Source: Bacteroidota bacterium (GTDB lineage: Bacteria > Bacteroidota > Bacteroidia > 2-12-FULL-35-15). From it: DNA of 58,012 nt. The DNA lies in contig CANIQT010000025.1 in the NCBI GenBank assembly GCA_947469885.1, forward strand, positions 1 through 58,012, in the 5' to 3' direction. The notes below the pieces were generated by a model. That model was not told the origin of the DNA. It was given only the letters and a program-made list of their open reading frames with translations, and did no database searches. The position numbers were made by a program, and so were the translations under genes. Shown here in pieces: positions 39,001 to 46,109 of the stretch (the first letter of the stretch is position 1; each line of letters opens with the position of its first letter).

Positions 39001-39511
39001 CACCAAATGTAATGTTACCATTTGTATTTATATAACAAGAATTATAATTTGTTCCATACATACAAAAGGTAAAAGGCAATGCTTTTGCCCCTGTCGAACC
39101 ATCATCATTTCTATAATTTGGGGGGACACCGATGGTAAATTCTGCCACGTTATAAGAAGCATCCAAAGGCAACAAACAGTTGCATTGTGTATTAACAGTC
39201 TCAGTTGATTTAGACTGATGATTGTTGTCATAATTCATCCTTTCCAGATGCTCTGGCGTAACAGGTACGGTAACAGCTGGGGTGGAGTTGTTATCGTCAA
39301 TAATGATGTACTCATTGCTATCGTCCAACTTTCCTGCTGCTTTCATTTCGGCATAGGTAAATGATGGCAAAATTATTTTTGGTTTTGGTTTCGAAACACC
39401 TTCGGGCGATTCCATGTTTGCAACATTAGCTTCGAAATGGGTGTTGCTTTGTTGACCTGCTGAAAATAAAGGAAGCAGACATACTGCGATAAATAGTACT
39501 TGTTTTTTCAT
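33008..39511 (-). CDS. Giant repeat adhesin with nidogen-like N-terminal domain and type B T9SS C-terminal domain
   Basis: 2167 residues. The signal peptide ends in LFSAGQQ. Residues about 110-330 look like a nidogen (NIDO) domain: FTFCMYGTNYNSCYINTNGN, MVAPFWADVDTR, VIKWEQVGYF and FCYGDMQW. After a short spacer come 17 units of about 83 residues on the pattern FSYxGSPYCQ, NPSPTFxGGGxAGTFTST, GLVIDxNTGxVxL and STPGTYTVTNTI. Two PKD-like domains and a gliding-associated type B domain (IPNVFSPNGDLNND, YDRWGIKVYDW, GWDGINKMG) end the protein. It shares the FSYxG unit family with the neighbouring giant gene. The gene at 39544-40008 lies 32 bp upstream and is probably in the same transcript. Surface adhesion is the likely role (inference). 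Confidence 0.92.
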   Translation of the reverse strand: MKKQVLFIAVCLLPLFSAGQQSNTHFEANVANMESPEGVSKPKPKIILPSFTYAEMKAAGKLDDSNEYIIIDDNNSTPAVTVPVTPEHLERMNYDNNHQSKSTETVNTQCNCLLPLDASYNVAEFTIGVPPNYRNDDGSTGAKALPFTFCMYGTNYNSCYINTNGNITFGAPFATYTSTGFPSATVPAMVAPFWADVDTRSAGSGLVYYKITPTYMVIKWEQVGYFNSHSDKINTFQLIITDGTDPIISSGNNIAFCYGDMQWTTGDVSGGVNGFGGTPATAGVNKGDGITFAQIGRFNATGSAYNGTTNPSGVSWLDNQSFFFSTCANTNIAPIVAGLNNCDTLKICGENDSLILSALFLSPEANQTTTITVNLNGTPNSSILSVVNGNVAFAQVLIYATLANYGNNIITFTATDNGIPAQTTVVNSNVFIDTTGVSALNPVVTGMQALCQGSPTTISVSPTTYDSYLWSNGSNSTSITITNPGQYWVTSHLAGCSATNVINIVATPAPTFSYVGNPFCQNAANPSPTYGANGAAGTFTSTAGLVINPTTGVVDLMASIPGTYTVTNSIPAMSGCPAVSATSSITITAGQSAAFSYVGNPFCQVGGVNPTPTYTGNAFAGVFTSVPAGLSLDPNTGVVNAALTSPGSYTVTNTIPAANGCPAATATATVTITPALVPSFIYLGSPFCKNGTNPSPTYFGGGIAGTFTATPAGLSIFPNTGLINLSASNAGTYTVTNTVPASGPCPAQTATATITITALPVATFNYPGSPYCHGGGVNPAPTFTGAGVGGTFSSTPAGLVINPGTGVVNTNTSANGTYTVTNTIPAANGCPAVTATATITIIPGSVGTFHYLNSPYCQGGTNPLPAFIGAGIGGVFTGPPGLVINSSTGMVNLSTSNPGTYTVTNTIPAAGGCPAVTATSSITITELPIGTFDYPGNPFCQTAGLVSANFIGSGQPGIFFTPSPDLMLDVNSGDIDITNSIPGTYWVYNLLPASDGCPDVLDSAQVTIILAPAATFSYVNTPYCQSGTDPLPTFSGGGTGGTFTSTAGLVIDANTGLVTLSTSTPGNYTVTNTVSPTGCPTVTATSDITIEAPAVGTFSYTGSPYCTGGNDPLPALDNGSVGGTYSSTVGLVIDPQTGLVTLASSTPGTYTVTNTIAASGACPAVTATSTITVATAFVATFSYIGTPYCQGSPDPSPTYSGGGAGGTFTSSPGLVIDANTGAVDLTLSTPGTYTVTNSIPASGGCPSVSATSTITINAAPVGTFSYMGSPYCSGGANPSPTFSGGGVAGAFASTIGLVIDGNTGVVDLGTSTPGTYTVTNTIAAAGGCPQVVETATIVINTVAIATFDYIANPYCQTSNNPIPNFIGGGGAGVFSSTPSGLVIDPGTGTVTLATSTPGTYTVTNDIAASGGCAAATATATITIVAPPVADFSYTASPYCQLGNDPSPTFANGGTAGTFSSTAGLVIDPNTGLVTLATSSPGTYTVTNQIVSAACGTVTYTSTITIVGTLVASFNYPASPYCQSAANPSPVFTNGGIAGTFTSSLGLLINSSTGVVTLASSTPGTYMVYNSVTGSGCPNAIDSSSITIVAAPLATFSYTGSPYCQGVGNPSPTFNGGGVAGTFTSTIGLSIDGQTGLVDLGLSIPGTYTVTNTVPGAAGCPPAVSTSTITINIPPVSTFSYVSSPYCQNAPNPNPTYTGGGVAGAFTSIPLGLSLNSTTGAVNLLSSTPGTYTVTNIVSAAGCPPSTSSASITITAAPISGFSYTGSPYCQNLPDPFPTFVAGGVAGTFTATGGLVINSTTGQVTLTSVPAGSYTVTNSIPAAGGCPAVVSSSTITISAIQDPSFAYNGSPYCQTGTVSPASVTTAGGTFSSTAGLSINSSGLITLSTSTPGTYTITYNTPGPCPASTTQQIVINASPAANAGPNQTLSCGASSLVLNGTGSSGCTYSWAPTAGVVSGGTTLTPTVNQAGTYTLTVTNPVTGCVSTSTVSVNTSAGPTAGFTANPTAGTPPLIVNFTNTSSGATSYTWLFPGGNPSSSFATNPTVTYTTTGTYTVTLIASVGGCTDTTTEVIIVYDGYTLLIPNVFSPNGDLNNDYFTVTYTGVNTFTGELYDRWGIKVYDWTDITKGWDGINKMGAKSEDGTYYYIIKSAGFDGVEHTDQGFFTLVH
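33765..37990 (-). repeat. Seventeen ~248-bp coding repeats (FSYxGSPYCQ family)
   Basis: Units of about 83 residues, recognisable by the repeated SPYCQ-like motif with a conserved cysteine and a second cysteine in GGCP. The same unit type occurs five times in the 2955-residue neighbour. Boundaries are approximate. Confidence 0.88.
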
Positions 39512-39543
39512 TGTAAAAATAAAAGGTTAGTAATTGGGTTTAA

Positions 39544-40008
39544 TTAAAATTTAAAATCCTGAAGTTGATAAAAAGCGTTGGAGTAGTTTACGTTTTTCAC
39601 CTTCAGTTCGGTTAGTAATAGTTTTATTTTATTGGTTAAATCAGTATTGTCATTCGCTTTCAAATCAACAATTACCATTAAACCATTATCTTTTGCTTCT
39701 TTATTATCCACAAAGTTTTTTAATTCCAATTTAGAAAAAGAAGGATTTGATTTCAAAAAAGTCGCAACATGTTGTTGTTTTGATTTTTCATCCATTACAA
39801 TGTGTTTAATAAAAAACGAAGTAGCATAAACTATCGTTCCGTTTGTGTTACCCAGTTTTTCTGCGTTGTAAGAAAGATACGCCACAGGTTCGTTTGATGG
39901 TGGAGTATTGTTTTGCGACACTGCACCGCCAACACTACTTATAACGAAGCAAACCAACAAATAAAATTTCTTTCTTCCATTCATTCCTGAAAAATTATTG
40001 AATATCAT
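39544..40008 (-). CDS. Small secreted protein of unknown function, upstream of the NIDO adhesin
   Basis: 154 residues with a signal peptide ending GGAVSQ. The start may be the ATG at 40008 or the one at 39984 (MNGRKKFYLL), which gives a more usual signal peptide length. The mature part looks like a small alpha/beta domain (VKNVNYSNAFYQLQDFKF at the end, VIVDLKANDNTDLTNKIKLLL in the middle). I do not recognise the family. The stop codon is 32 bp before the giant adhesin start with no terminator, so the two are probably co-expressed and may interact. A TATGTTTG promoter box lies about 36 bp upstream. Confidence 0.75.
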   Translation of the reverse strand: MIFNNFSGMNGRKKFYLLVCFVISSVGGAVSQNNTPPSNEPVAYLSYNAEKLGNTNGTIVYATSFFIKHIVMDEKSKQQHVATFLKSNPSFSKLELKNFVDNKEAKDNGLMVIVDLKANDNTDLTNKIKLLLTELKVKNVNYSNAFYQLQDFKF

Positions 40009-40043
40009 TTTACGCTTTATTTTATATCCCTAATATGTTTCCG

Positions 40044-40051
40044 CAAACATA
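40044..40051 (-). promoter_or_regulatory. Putative -7 promoter box (TATGTTTG) of the small secreted protein-adhesin operon
   Basis: CAAACATA on the plus strand gives an exact TAnnTTTG on the minus strand, 36 bp before the ATG at 40008. No clear -33 box. Confidence 0.5.
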
Positions 40052-40264
40052 CAAATATTATTCATCTAAAGAATTAATTTTAGACGAATAAAGGGCTTGT
40101 GTTGATACTTTTTTTAAAACAACTAATTTAACATTTGTATGCACTCAGAATATTAATTTTAACATTGATATGCAATTTTGCTCAAAAAAGCATGTAGCGA
40201 AGTACTGAAGTTTCCCAAAAAGCACCAAAAGAAAGTCAAAATAAACCGAATTGAACAAGAGGTA

Positions 40265-40516
40265 GTACCGCAGACATCTGAAGAAGTACTGCAGACATCT
40301 GAAGAAGTACCGCTGACATCTGAAGAAGTACCGCAGACACCTGAAAAACTACCGCAGACACCTGAAAAACTACCGCAGACACCTGAAGAACTACCGCAGA
40401 CACCTGAAGAACTACCGCAGACACCTGAAAAACTACCGCAGACACCTGAAGAACTACCGCAGACACCTGAGGAAGTACCGCAGACACCTGAGGAAGTACC
40501 GCAGACACCTGAGGAA
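40265..40516. repeat. 21-bp tandem array, 12 units in perfect phase
   Basis: Twelve units of exactly 21 bp on the pattern G/CTACCGCAGACACCTGAAGAA, with a partial thirteenth. Units 1-3 have CATCTGA where later ones have CACCTGA, and the last two full units end GAGGAA, so the array has ordered sub-families. Both strands stay open (VPQTPEE repeat one way, SSGVCGT-like repeat the other). No ATG with a credible leader starts either frame, so I do not call a gene. It lies between two divergent transcription units. Confidence 0.95.
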
Positions 40517-40605
40517 GTTCCGAGTGAACCAACAAATACCAACCAAAACCTTTAGTCAATATAACAATTTGACATTTTAAGCATTTAACAATAAAACAAT
40601 TCCTG

Positions 40606-40613
40606 TATCTTTG
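40606..40613 (+). promoter_or_regulatory. Putative -7 promoter box (TATCTTTG) for the pigment-like gene block
   Basis: An exact TAnnTTTG match 18 bp before the ATG at 40632. No -33 TTTG at the usual distance. Confidence 0.6.
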
Positions 40614-40631
40614 TGCCCTAATTTTTAAAAA

Positions 40632-41879
40632 ATGAAAACCGAAAAAACAGATGTATTAGTAATAGGTGCTGGTCCTGCGGGATGTATAGCTGCTTCCATT
40701 GTTCACAAACAGGGATTAACAGTAAGAGTGGTGGAGAAAATGAAATTCCCTCGCTTTGTGATTGGCGAAAGTTTATTACCAAGAGTAATGGACCACCTTG
40801 AAGAAGCAGGATTGCTTGATGATGTGAAAGAAGCTGGATTTCAAAAGAAATTTGGAGCCAAGTTTATGATGGACGGCAAAATTTGCGACTTTAATTTTGA
40901 AGACCAGTTTACCAAAGCTTGGACTTATACCTATCAAGTTCCCCGTGCCGATTTCGACCACATTCTTGCTAAAGGCGTTGCCAAAAAAGGAATTCCTGTA
41001 GAATTTGAAATGGGAGTAACGGCTATAAAATTTAATGACGATGAATCGTCAGTTACCACTGTGGTAAATGCAAACGGAGTGGAAAAACAAATTGAAGCTC
41101 GTTATATTATTGATGCGTCAGGTTATGGACGCGTTATTCCAAACATGCTTGGTTTGAATAAAGTTTCTAGTTTCGACCCCCGCAAAACACATTTCACTCA
41201 TTTCAAGGATTTGAAACGACCAGAAGGAGTGGAAGGAAACCGTATCACCGTTATTGTCCATCAGCAGAAAGTATGGATTTGGGTCATTCCTTTTTCTAAC
41301 GGAAATACATCCGTAGGTTTTGTAGGCGACCCTGAATTTTTTAAAGAATATCCTGTAGACTTTATCGAGCGCATGCGTGCCTTGGTTGACAATGTAGATT
41401 TATTGCGCGACCGATTTAAAGATGCTGAAATGGTGCTTGCCCCAAGAACCATTGAAGGGTATGCTATTTCGAGTACCAAGTTTTTTGATAAAGGATTTGT
41501 AACGGTTGGAAATGCTACCGAATTTTTGGACCCTGTGTTTTCGTCAGGCGTTACCTTTGCTATGGAATCGGGCTCTGTGGCCGCAAAATTAGTAAGCCGA
41601 AAACTAAAAGGCGAAGAAGTAGATTTTCAAAAAGACTACGTAGAATATATGATGGCTGGCATCAATGTGTTTAGAACCTACGTTACCTCTTGGTACAACG
41701 GAGACTTACACGAAATATTTTTTACCAAAAAACCCGATATGAGTGTTAAACGACAAATATGTTCAGTACTTGCCGGATATGTTTGGGATTTAGAAAATCC
41801 ATTTGTCAAAAAACATTCGCGTGCCATCAGTTCGTTGGCTCACATGCTTCGCAATGAAAAAGCGGAGATGGAGAGCTAA
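40632..41879 (+). CDS. FAD-dependent oxidoreductase (halogenase-like group)
   Basis: 415 residues. The N-terminal dinucleotide-binding motif GAGPAGCIAA (about 12-21) is followed by PRFVIGESLLPRV, as in tryptophan-halogenase/geranylgeranyl-reductase-like flavoproteins, and by a late FAD motif GNATEFLDPVFSSGVTFAMESG. The WxWxIP-like segment VWIWVIPFSNGNTSVGF is present, as in related oxygenases and halogenases; I cannot tell which reaction is catalysed. It is first of four tightly packed genes whose combination (flavoprotein, C45 hydrolase, AcpS, adenylating enzyme) recalls flexirubin/aryl-polyene loci in Bacteroidota. Role in pigment biosynthesis is inference. Confidence 0.85.
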   Translation: MKTEKTDVLVIGAGPAGCIAASIVHKQGLTVRVVEKMKFPRFVIGESLLPRVMDHLEEAGLLDDVKEAGFQKKFGAKFMMDGKICDFNFEDQFTKAWTYTYQVPRADFDHILAKGVAKKGIPVEFEMGVTAIKFNDDESSVTTVVNANGVEKQIEARYIIDASGYGRVIPNMLGLNKVSSFDPRKTHFTHFKDLKRPEGVEGNRITVIVHQQKVWIWVIPFSNGNTSVGFVGDPEFFKEYPVDFIERMRALVDNVDLLRDRFKDAEMVLAPRTIEGYAISSTKFFDKGFVTVGNATEFLDPVFSSGVTFAMESGSVAAKLVSRKLKGEEVDFQKDYVEYMMAGINVFRTYVTSWYNGDLHEIFFTKKPDMSVKRQICSVLAGYVWDLENPFVKKHSRAISSLAHMLRNEKAEMES

Positions 41880-41900
41880 AGAATTCGACTTCGTCCCCCT

Positions 41901-43598
41901 GTGAAAATAGTAAAAAAAATTTCCCGCTGGTTGTTCTACTCTTTTTTTGTAGCAACCGATGTTGTGTTTCTTTTTCTATTTTGGTTTATAATAGTAGTAA
42001 CTGTTAAACTGCCAACACCCACTGATACCAGCGTTCTGAAACTGGAACGAACAGAAGTTGCAAAAGATTTTTATACACTCAATAACAACTGGATTAAAAA
42101 AAGCGATTCGGGATTGTGGGAAATATATGTGGAAGGAGATGGCTTTGAGCGAGGTGTAATAGAAGGAAAACTAAATAAAGAACTTGCCGAAAAACAAGAG
42201 ATAGCTTTTGTAAATCAATTAAAGAAAATGATTCCCAGTCAGGGAATGTTGAATTACCTCAAGTTCTTCATTGCCTTTTTCAACAGGCATTTAGACCAAT
42301 ATGTTCCCGAAGAATACAAACAGGAAATATATGGAGAGTCGTTATTTGCTTCTGATAAATTTGATTTCATAGCACCTAAATATTATCGAATGCTCAACTA
42401 TCATGCAGCACATGATATAGGTCATGCACTTCAGGATAAGAACATGATTGTAGGCTGCACTGCCTTTGGTGCCTGGGCCGACAAGACTGATGATGGAAGT
42501 TTGCTGATAGGTCGCAACTTTGATTTTTATGTAGGAGATGAATTTGCAGAAGACAAACTCATCAATTTTGTAAAACCAAAAACAGGTTATAAATTAATGA
42601 TGATTTCGTGGGCAGGAATGATAGGTACTGTTTCGGGCATGAACGAAAAAGGATTGACAGTAACTATTAATGCTTCCAAATCGGAAATACCAACCAGTGC
42701 GGCTACGCCAATTTCCATTGTAGCACGTGAAATATTGCAGTATGCCAAAAACATTGAGGAAGCATTTGCCATTGCACAAAAAAGAAAAACATTTGTTTCC
42801 GAATCTATTTTGATTGGCTCGCTTGCTGACAACAGAACTGCGACCATAGAAAAAACTCCATCTAAAACGGAATTGTTTGAAGCACCCAACTCCGATTATA
42901 TAGTTTGTGCCAATCACTATCAGGGTAAATCTTTTGGAAATGATAAAGTGAATCAGGAAAACATAGAAAAGAGTTCATCCAACTACCGATTCAAACATTT
43001 GAATCAATTGATAAATCAATATCCAAAGATAAGTGTTTCTGATGCTGCTTCTATACTACGAAACAGAAAAGGCATGGATGGAAAAGACATTGGAATGGGA
43101 AACGAAAAATCACTGAATCAGTTGATAGCGCATCATTCTGTTATTTTTAAACCATCAAAATTGCAGGTGTGGGTTTCTACCAATCCGTTTCAATTAGGAC
43201 CATACATTTGTTACGATTTGAATAAAGTATTTGCAGAAGCACCGGCTTTAATAGAAAAGAAAGAACTCTATGAAAAACAACTAAATATTCCGGCTGATAG
43301 TTTTTTGTTTTCGAGAGAGTATAAAAAATTTGTTGCCTATAAAAAATTTAGAGAAGCATTTCATTTTGCACACAAACATAAATTGCATATTGATTTAGAT
43401 TCAAAAACAATTACTACTTTCATCAACTTAAATCCTGAATATTACGATACATATTTTCTGTTAGGTAATTATTATAAAGATGAAAACGAACCGGTGGAAG
43501 CGCGTTTATATTATGTAAAAGCCCTAACCAAAGAAATTACAACGGTGCAGGACAAGGAAGCAATTGATAAATTAATAGACAATTTAATAATTAAATAA
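41901..43598 (+). CDS. C45-type autoproteolytic acyltransferase/hydrolase, membrane-anchored
   Basis: 565 residues, starting with GTG at 41901, 21 bp after the upstream stop. One N-terminal membrane segment (about 10-36) is followed by an Ntn-hydrolase domain with Cys186 in VGCTAFGAW, then LLIGRNFDFY, GMIGTVSGMNEKGLTVTINAS and VCANHYQGKSF, as in acyl-CoA:6-aminopenicillanate acyltransferase/C45 proteins. The C-terminal ~90 residues look helical and TPR-like (YFLLGNYYKDENEPVEARLYYVKAL). In the family, cleavage before the cysteine frees the nucleophile; here a long segment precedes it. Such proteins occur in flexirubin-type loci, where an acyl transfer to a lipid is plausible (inference). Confidence 0.78.
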   Translation: MKIVKKISRWLFYSFFVATDVVFLFLFWFIIVVTVKLPTPTDTSVLKLERTEVAKDFYTLNNNWIKKSDSGLWEIYVEGDGFERGVIEGKLNKELAEKQEIAFVNQLKKMIPSQGMLNYLKFFIAFFNRHLDQYVPEEYKQEIYGESLFASDKFDFIAPKYYRMLNYHAAHDIGHALQDKNMIVGCTAFGAWADKTDDGSLLIGRNFDFYVGDEFAEDKLINFVKPKTGYKLMMISWAGMIGTVSGMNEKGLTVTINASKSEIPTSAATPISIVAREILQYAKNIEEAFAIAQKRKTFVSESILIGSLADNRTATIEKTPSKTELFEAPNSDYIVCANHYQGKSFGNDKVNQENIEKSSSNYRFKHLNQLINQYPKISVSDAASILRNRKGMDGKDIGMGNEKSLNQLIAHHSVIFKPSKLQVWVSTNPFQLGPYICYDLNKVFAEAPALIEKKELYEKQLNIPADSFLFSREYKKFVAYKKFREAFHFAHKHKLHIDLDSKTITTFINLNPEYYDTYFLLGNYYKDENEPVEARLYYVKALTKEITTVQDKEAIDKLIDNLIIK

Positions 43599-43967
43599 TT
43601 GATAATAGGTTTAGGTACAGATATAGCGGAAGTAGCCCGTATTGCTAAAAGCATTGAGAACAGTGCATTTAGGGATAAAATATTTTCGAAAACGGAAATA
43701 ACTTATTGCGAAACCAAAACAAACAAAGCCGAAAACTATGCTGCTCGGTTTGCTGCCAAAGAAGCATTCTTTAAAGCATTAGGTACAGGTTGGAGAGGGA
43801 TGATGGCATTCAATGAGGTGGAAGTGGTGAATGATGAATTGGGAAAACCAACCCTTAATTTATTAGGAGAAGCAGGAAAAGTATTAGTGGAAAGAAATAT
43901 AAAAAAAATTCACATTTCGCTTTCGCATACAAAAGAAATGGCAATGGCAACAGTTATTTTAGAATAG
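43599..43967 (+). CDS. acpS: Holo-[acyl-carrier-protein] synthase family phosphopantetheinyl transferase
   Basis: 122 residues, starting with TTG directly after the upstream stop codon, so translation is probably coupled. The start is set by the conserved N-terminus IIGLGTDIAEV. Mg/CoA-binding Asp8 and Glu55 (FAAKEAFFKALG) are present, as is the C-terminal HISLSHTKEMA motif. The length fits AcpS. It should transfer phosphopantetheine to a carrier protein. It could be the housekeeping enzyme or one dedicated to the pathway of this block; no carrier-protein gene is visible nearby. Confidence 0.9.
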   Translation: MIIGLGTDIAEVARIAKSIENSAFRDKIFSKTEITYCETKTNKAENYAARFAAKEAFFKALGTGWRGMMAFNEVEVVNDELGKPTLNLLGEAGKVLVERNIKKIHISLSHTKEMAMATVILE

Positions 43968-44030
43968 TCATTGGTTCATTTGTATTGGATTAGTGTAAGA
44001 ATTTAGAAATTAGGATTTAGAATTTATTGC

Positions 44031-45317
44031 ATGATACCAGAAATAGAAACAAAATCATTAGCCGAACAAAAACAATTTCAGGAAACACAGTTGCCCGAAA
44101 TGTTGGGTTATGTTTCTCAACATTCTAAATTTTATTCCGATTTATTTAAGAAAAACAATATTGATGTTTCTAAAATAAAAACACTGGAAGACTTACAGCA
44201 AATACCTGTTACCACCAAGGATGATATTCAACAACGGAATACTGATTTTATATGTGTTCCTCAAAATAAAATAATTGATTACATCACTACTTCCGGCACT
44301 CTTGGCGACCCTGTGCTGTTTCCCATGACTGACAAAGATTTGGATAGACTGGCATACAACGAATGTATTTCTTTCCAATGTGCAGATTCAACAAATGATG
44401 ATGTGTTTCAATTAATGACTACGCTAGATAAACGATTCATGGCTGGTTTGGCTTACTTCCTTGGAATAAGAAAACTTGGAGCAGGTGTGGTAAGAGTTGG
44501 TGGAGGAATTCCCGAACTGCAATGGGATACTATCAAACGAATTAATCCTACAGCGTTTGTAACTGTTCCTTCATTTTTATTAAAGTTGATTGAATATGCA
44601 GAAGCAAACAATATTGATTTTAAAAACACAAGTATTACCAAAGCAATATGCATAGGTGAATCGTTGCGTAATCAGGATTTAAGCATCTCCACACTTGGAC
44701 AACGAATACTCGACAAATGGAATATTAAATTGTATTCTACCTATGCAAGTACCGAAATGAGTGCTGCTTTTACTGAGTGCAGCGCTGGAAAAGGAGGTCA
44801 TCATCATCCTGAATTAGTTATAGTAGAATTTCTGGATGAAGAAAATAACCCCGTAAAAGAAGGTGAAGCGGGAGAAGTAACCATCACTACCTTAGGTGTG
44901 GAAGGTATGCCATTGTTGCGTTTCAAGACCGGTGATTTATGTCATCATTATACGGAAGAATGTAGTTGCGGAAGAAAAACAATTCGCCTTGGACCAATTG
45001 TGGGACGTAGAAAACAAATGATAAAATACAAAGGCACTACTTTATATCCCCCTGCATTGTATGATATACTTAACAATATAGAAGGAGTTAAAAACTATAT
45101 AGTGGAAGTTTATACTAATGAAATTGGCACTGACGAGATATTAATAAGGATAGGATGTGAAACTATTCCTGAAAATTTCGAAAAGGACATAAAAGACCAT
45201 TTTAGAGCAAAGCTTAGAGTTGCACCTTTGATAAGATTTGAAGATGCTGATTTAATTGCCAAACTTCAGTTTCCTGAAATTAGTAGAAAACCAGTAGTCT
45301 TTATTGATAAAAGATAA
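44031..45317 (+). CDS. Phenylacetate-CoA-ligase-like adenylating enzyme
   Basis: 428 residues. The P-loop-like TSGTLGDP (87-94), the motif STYASTEM, TGDLCHHY with a nearby ECSCGR, and GRRKQMIKYKGTTLYPPALYD are characteristic of PaaK-type ANL enzymes. These activate aryl or other carboxylic acids as adenylates, then pass them to CoA or a carrier protein. The 63-bp spacer from acpS holds GATTTAGAATTT-like words but no terminator. I infer that the enzyme loads an aromatic starter acid in a pigment-like pathway. The ketosynthases, carrier proteins and ammonia-lyase expected for a full flexirubin locus are not in the window. Confidence 0.88.
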   Translation: MIPEIETKSLAEQKQFQETQLPEMLGYVSQHSKFYSDLFKKNNIDVSKIKTLEDLQQIPVTTKDDIQQRNTDFICVPQNKIIDYITTSGTLGDPVLFPMTDKDLDRLAYNECISFQCADSTNDDVFQLMTTLDKRFMAGLAYFLGIRKLGAGVVRVGGGIPELQWDTIKRINPTAFVTVPSFLLKLIEYAEANNIDFKNTSITKAICIGESLRNQDLSISTLGQRILDKWNIKLYSTYASTEMSAAFTECSAGKGGHHHPELVIVEFLDEENNPVKEGEAGEVTITTLGVEGMPLLRFKTGDLCHHYTEECSCGRKTIRLGPIVGRRKQMIKYKGTTLYPPALYDILNNIEGVKNYIVEVYTNEIGTDEILIRIGCETIPENFEKDIKDHFRAKLRVAPLIRFEDADLIAKLQFPEISRKPVVFIDKR

Positions 45318-45346
45318 ATGAACATTTATTACTTCATTAATTATTT

Positions 45347-45354
45347 TAATTTTG
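45347..45354 (+). promoter_or_regulatory. Putative -7 promoter box (TAATTTTG)
   Basis: A TAnnTTTG match 42 bp before the ATG at 45396. A small dyad ATAAATG-AA-CATTTAT (45314-45329) sits at the end of the preceding gene. Confidence 0.45.
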
Positions 45355-45395
45355 TCAAACAATAAATAAAAGACTCACTATTAAAATTAATCAAA

Positions 45396-46016
45396 ATGAA
45401 AACATTAAAACCAATCTTGTTATTTTTTTCCCTTGTATTTGTTGGACTAATTGCCACTGCGCAAGAAATTAAACAAGGCGATAAAACATTATCATTCCTG
45501 AAAGAGCAAACAAAAATAAACATCACTTATCTTTACGATGGAATGATGGTGGGTAAAATGGAAGAAGATGATTACAAAAAAGAAAAAATAGATTATTACA
45601 ATCATAAAAAACCTGGAAAAGGAAAAACATGGGAGGATAAATGGATAAGCAACAGAGCCAATGTGTATGAACCAAAGTTTGAAGATTTGATAAACCGAAT
45701 GTTAAAAAAAGGGAAAACAAATTTGGTTGCTGCCAAAGGAACTAAAGATGCAAAATACACCATACAGGTTAAAACTATTGTAATGGAACCAGGAGTAAAT
45801 GCTGTTGCGATGCAGCTAGTACCTTATTGCAACATCGAAATTTCTTATCTGGAAACAGCAACTGGAAAAATAATGGCAAAAGGTTTATTGATTGATATGG
45901 AAGGAGTGGAAGTAAACGATGATGAATATGATTTTGACCCTTCGGGAAGAGTGGGCGAATGTTATGCAAAAGCAGGCAAGACAGTTGGAAACGCCATATC
46001 AAAAGCACTTGACTAA
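45396..46016 (+). CDS. Secreted protein of unknown function
   Basis: 206 residues with a signal peptide ending IATAQE and no lipobox. The mature part has a mixed charged region (MEEDDYKKEKIDYYNHKKPGK) and then strand-like segments (KYTIQVKTIVMEPGVN, PYCNIEISYLETATGKIMAKGLL) that resemble small envelope proteins of the DUF4136/DUF4410 type, but I cannot assign a family. It has its own promoter box and is closed by a hairpin, so it looks like a single-gene unit. Confidence 0.75.
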   Translation: MKTLKPILLFFSLVFVGLIATAQEIKQGDKTLSFLKEQTKINITYLYDGMMVGKMEEDDYKKEKIDYYNHKKPGKGKTWEDKWISNRANVYEPKFEDLINRMLKKGKTNLVAAKGTKDAKYTIQVKTIVMEPGVNAVAMQLVPYCNIEISYLETATGKIMAKGLLIDMEGVEVNDDEYDFDPSGRVGECYAKAGKTVGNAISKALD

Positions 46017-46040
46017 TAAACTTTAATTACAATTTAATAA

Positions 46041-46080
46041 GAACTCTTAACTATTTCTAGTTGGGGGTTTTTGTTTTTTA
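46041..46080 (+). terminator. Terminator-like hairpin after the 45396-46016 gene
   Basis: GAACTCTTAACTA (46041-46053) can pair with TAGTTGGGGGTTT through several G-U pairs around a TTTC loop, and a T-rich run follows. Confidence 0.65.
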
Positions 46081-46109
46081 TTACATTTATTGCCTTAAAT
46101 AAAAAAACT

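Noticed and set aside
40159..40559. Overlapping open frames on both strands over the 21-bp array (VPQTPEE repeat and SSGVCGT repeat)
   Set aside because: Starts are TTG or GTG in sequence without gene-like features, and three frames are open because of the 3n period.
40632..45317. Complete flexirubin gene cluster
   Set aside because: Only four of the expected gene types are present, so only resemblance is claimed.
46071..46109. TTG start extending the M48 protease by 13 residues
   Set aside because: It lies in the T-run after a terminator-like hairpin; the ATG at 46110 begins a clean signal peptide.
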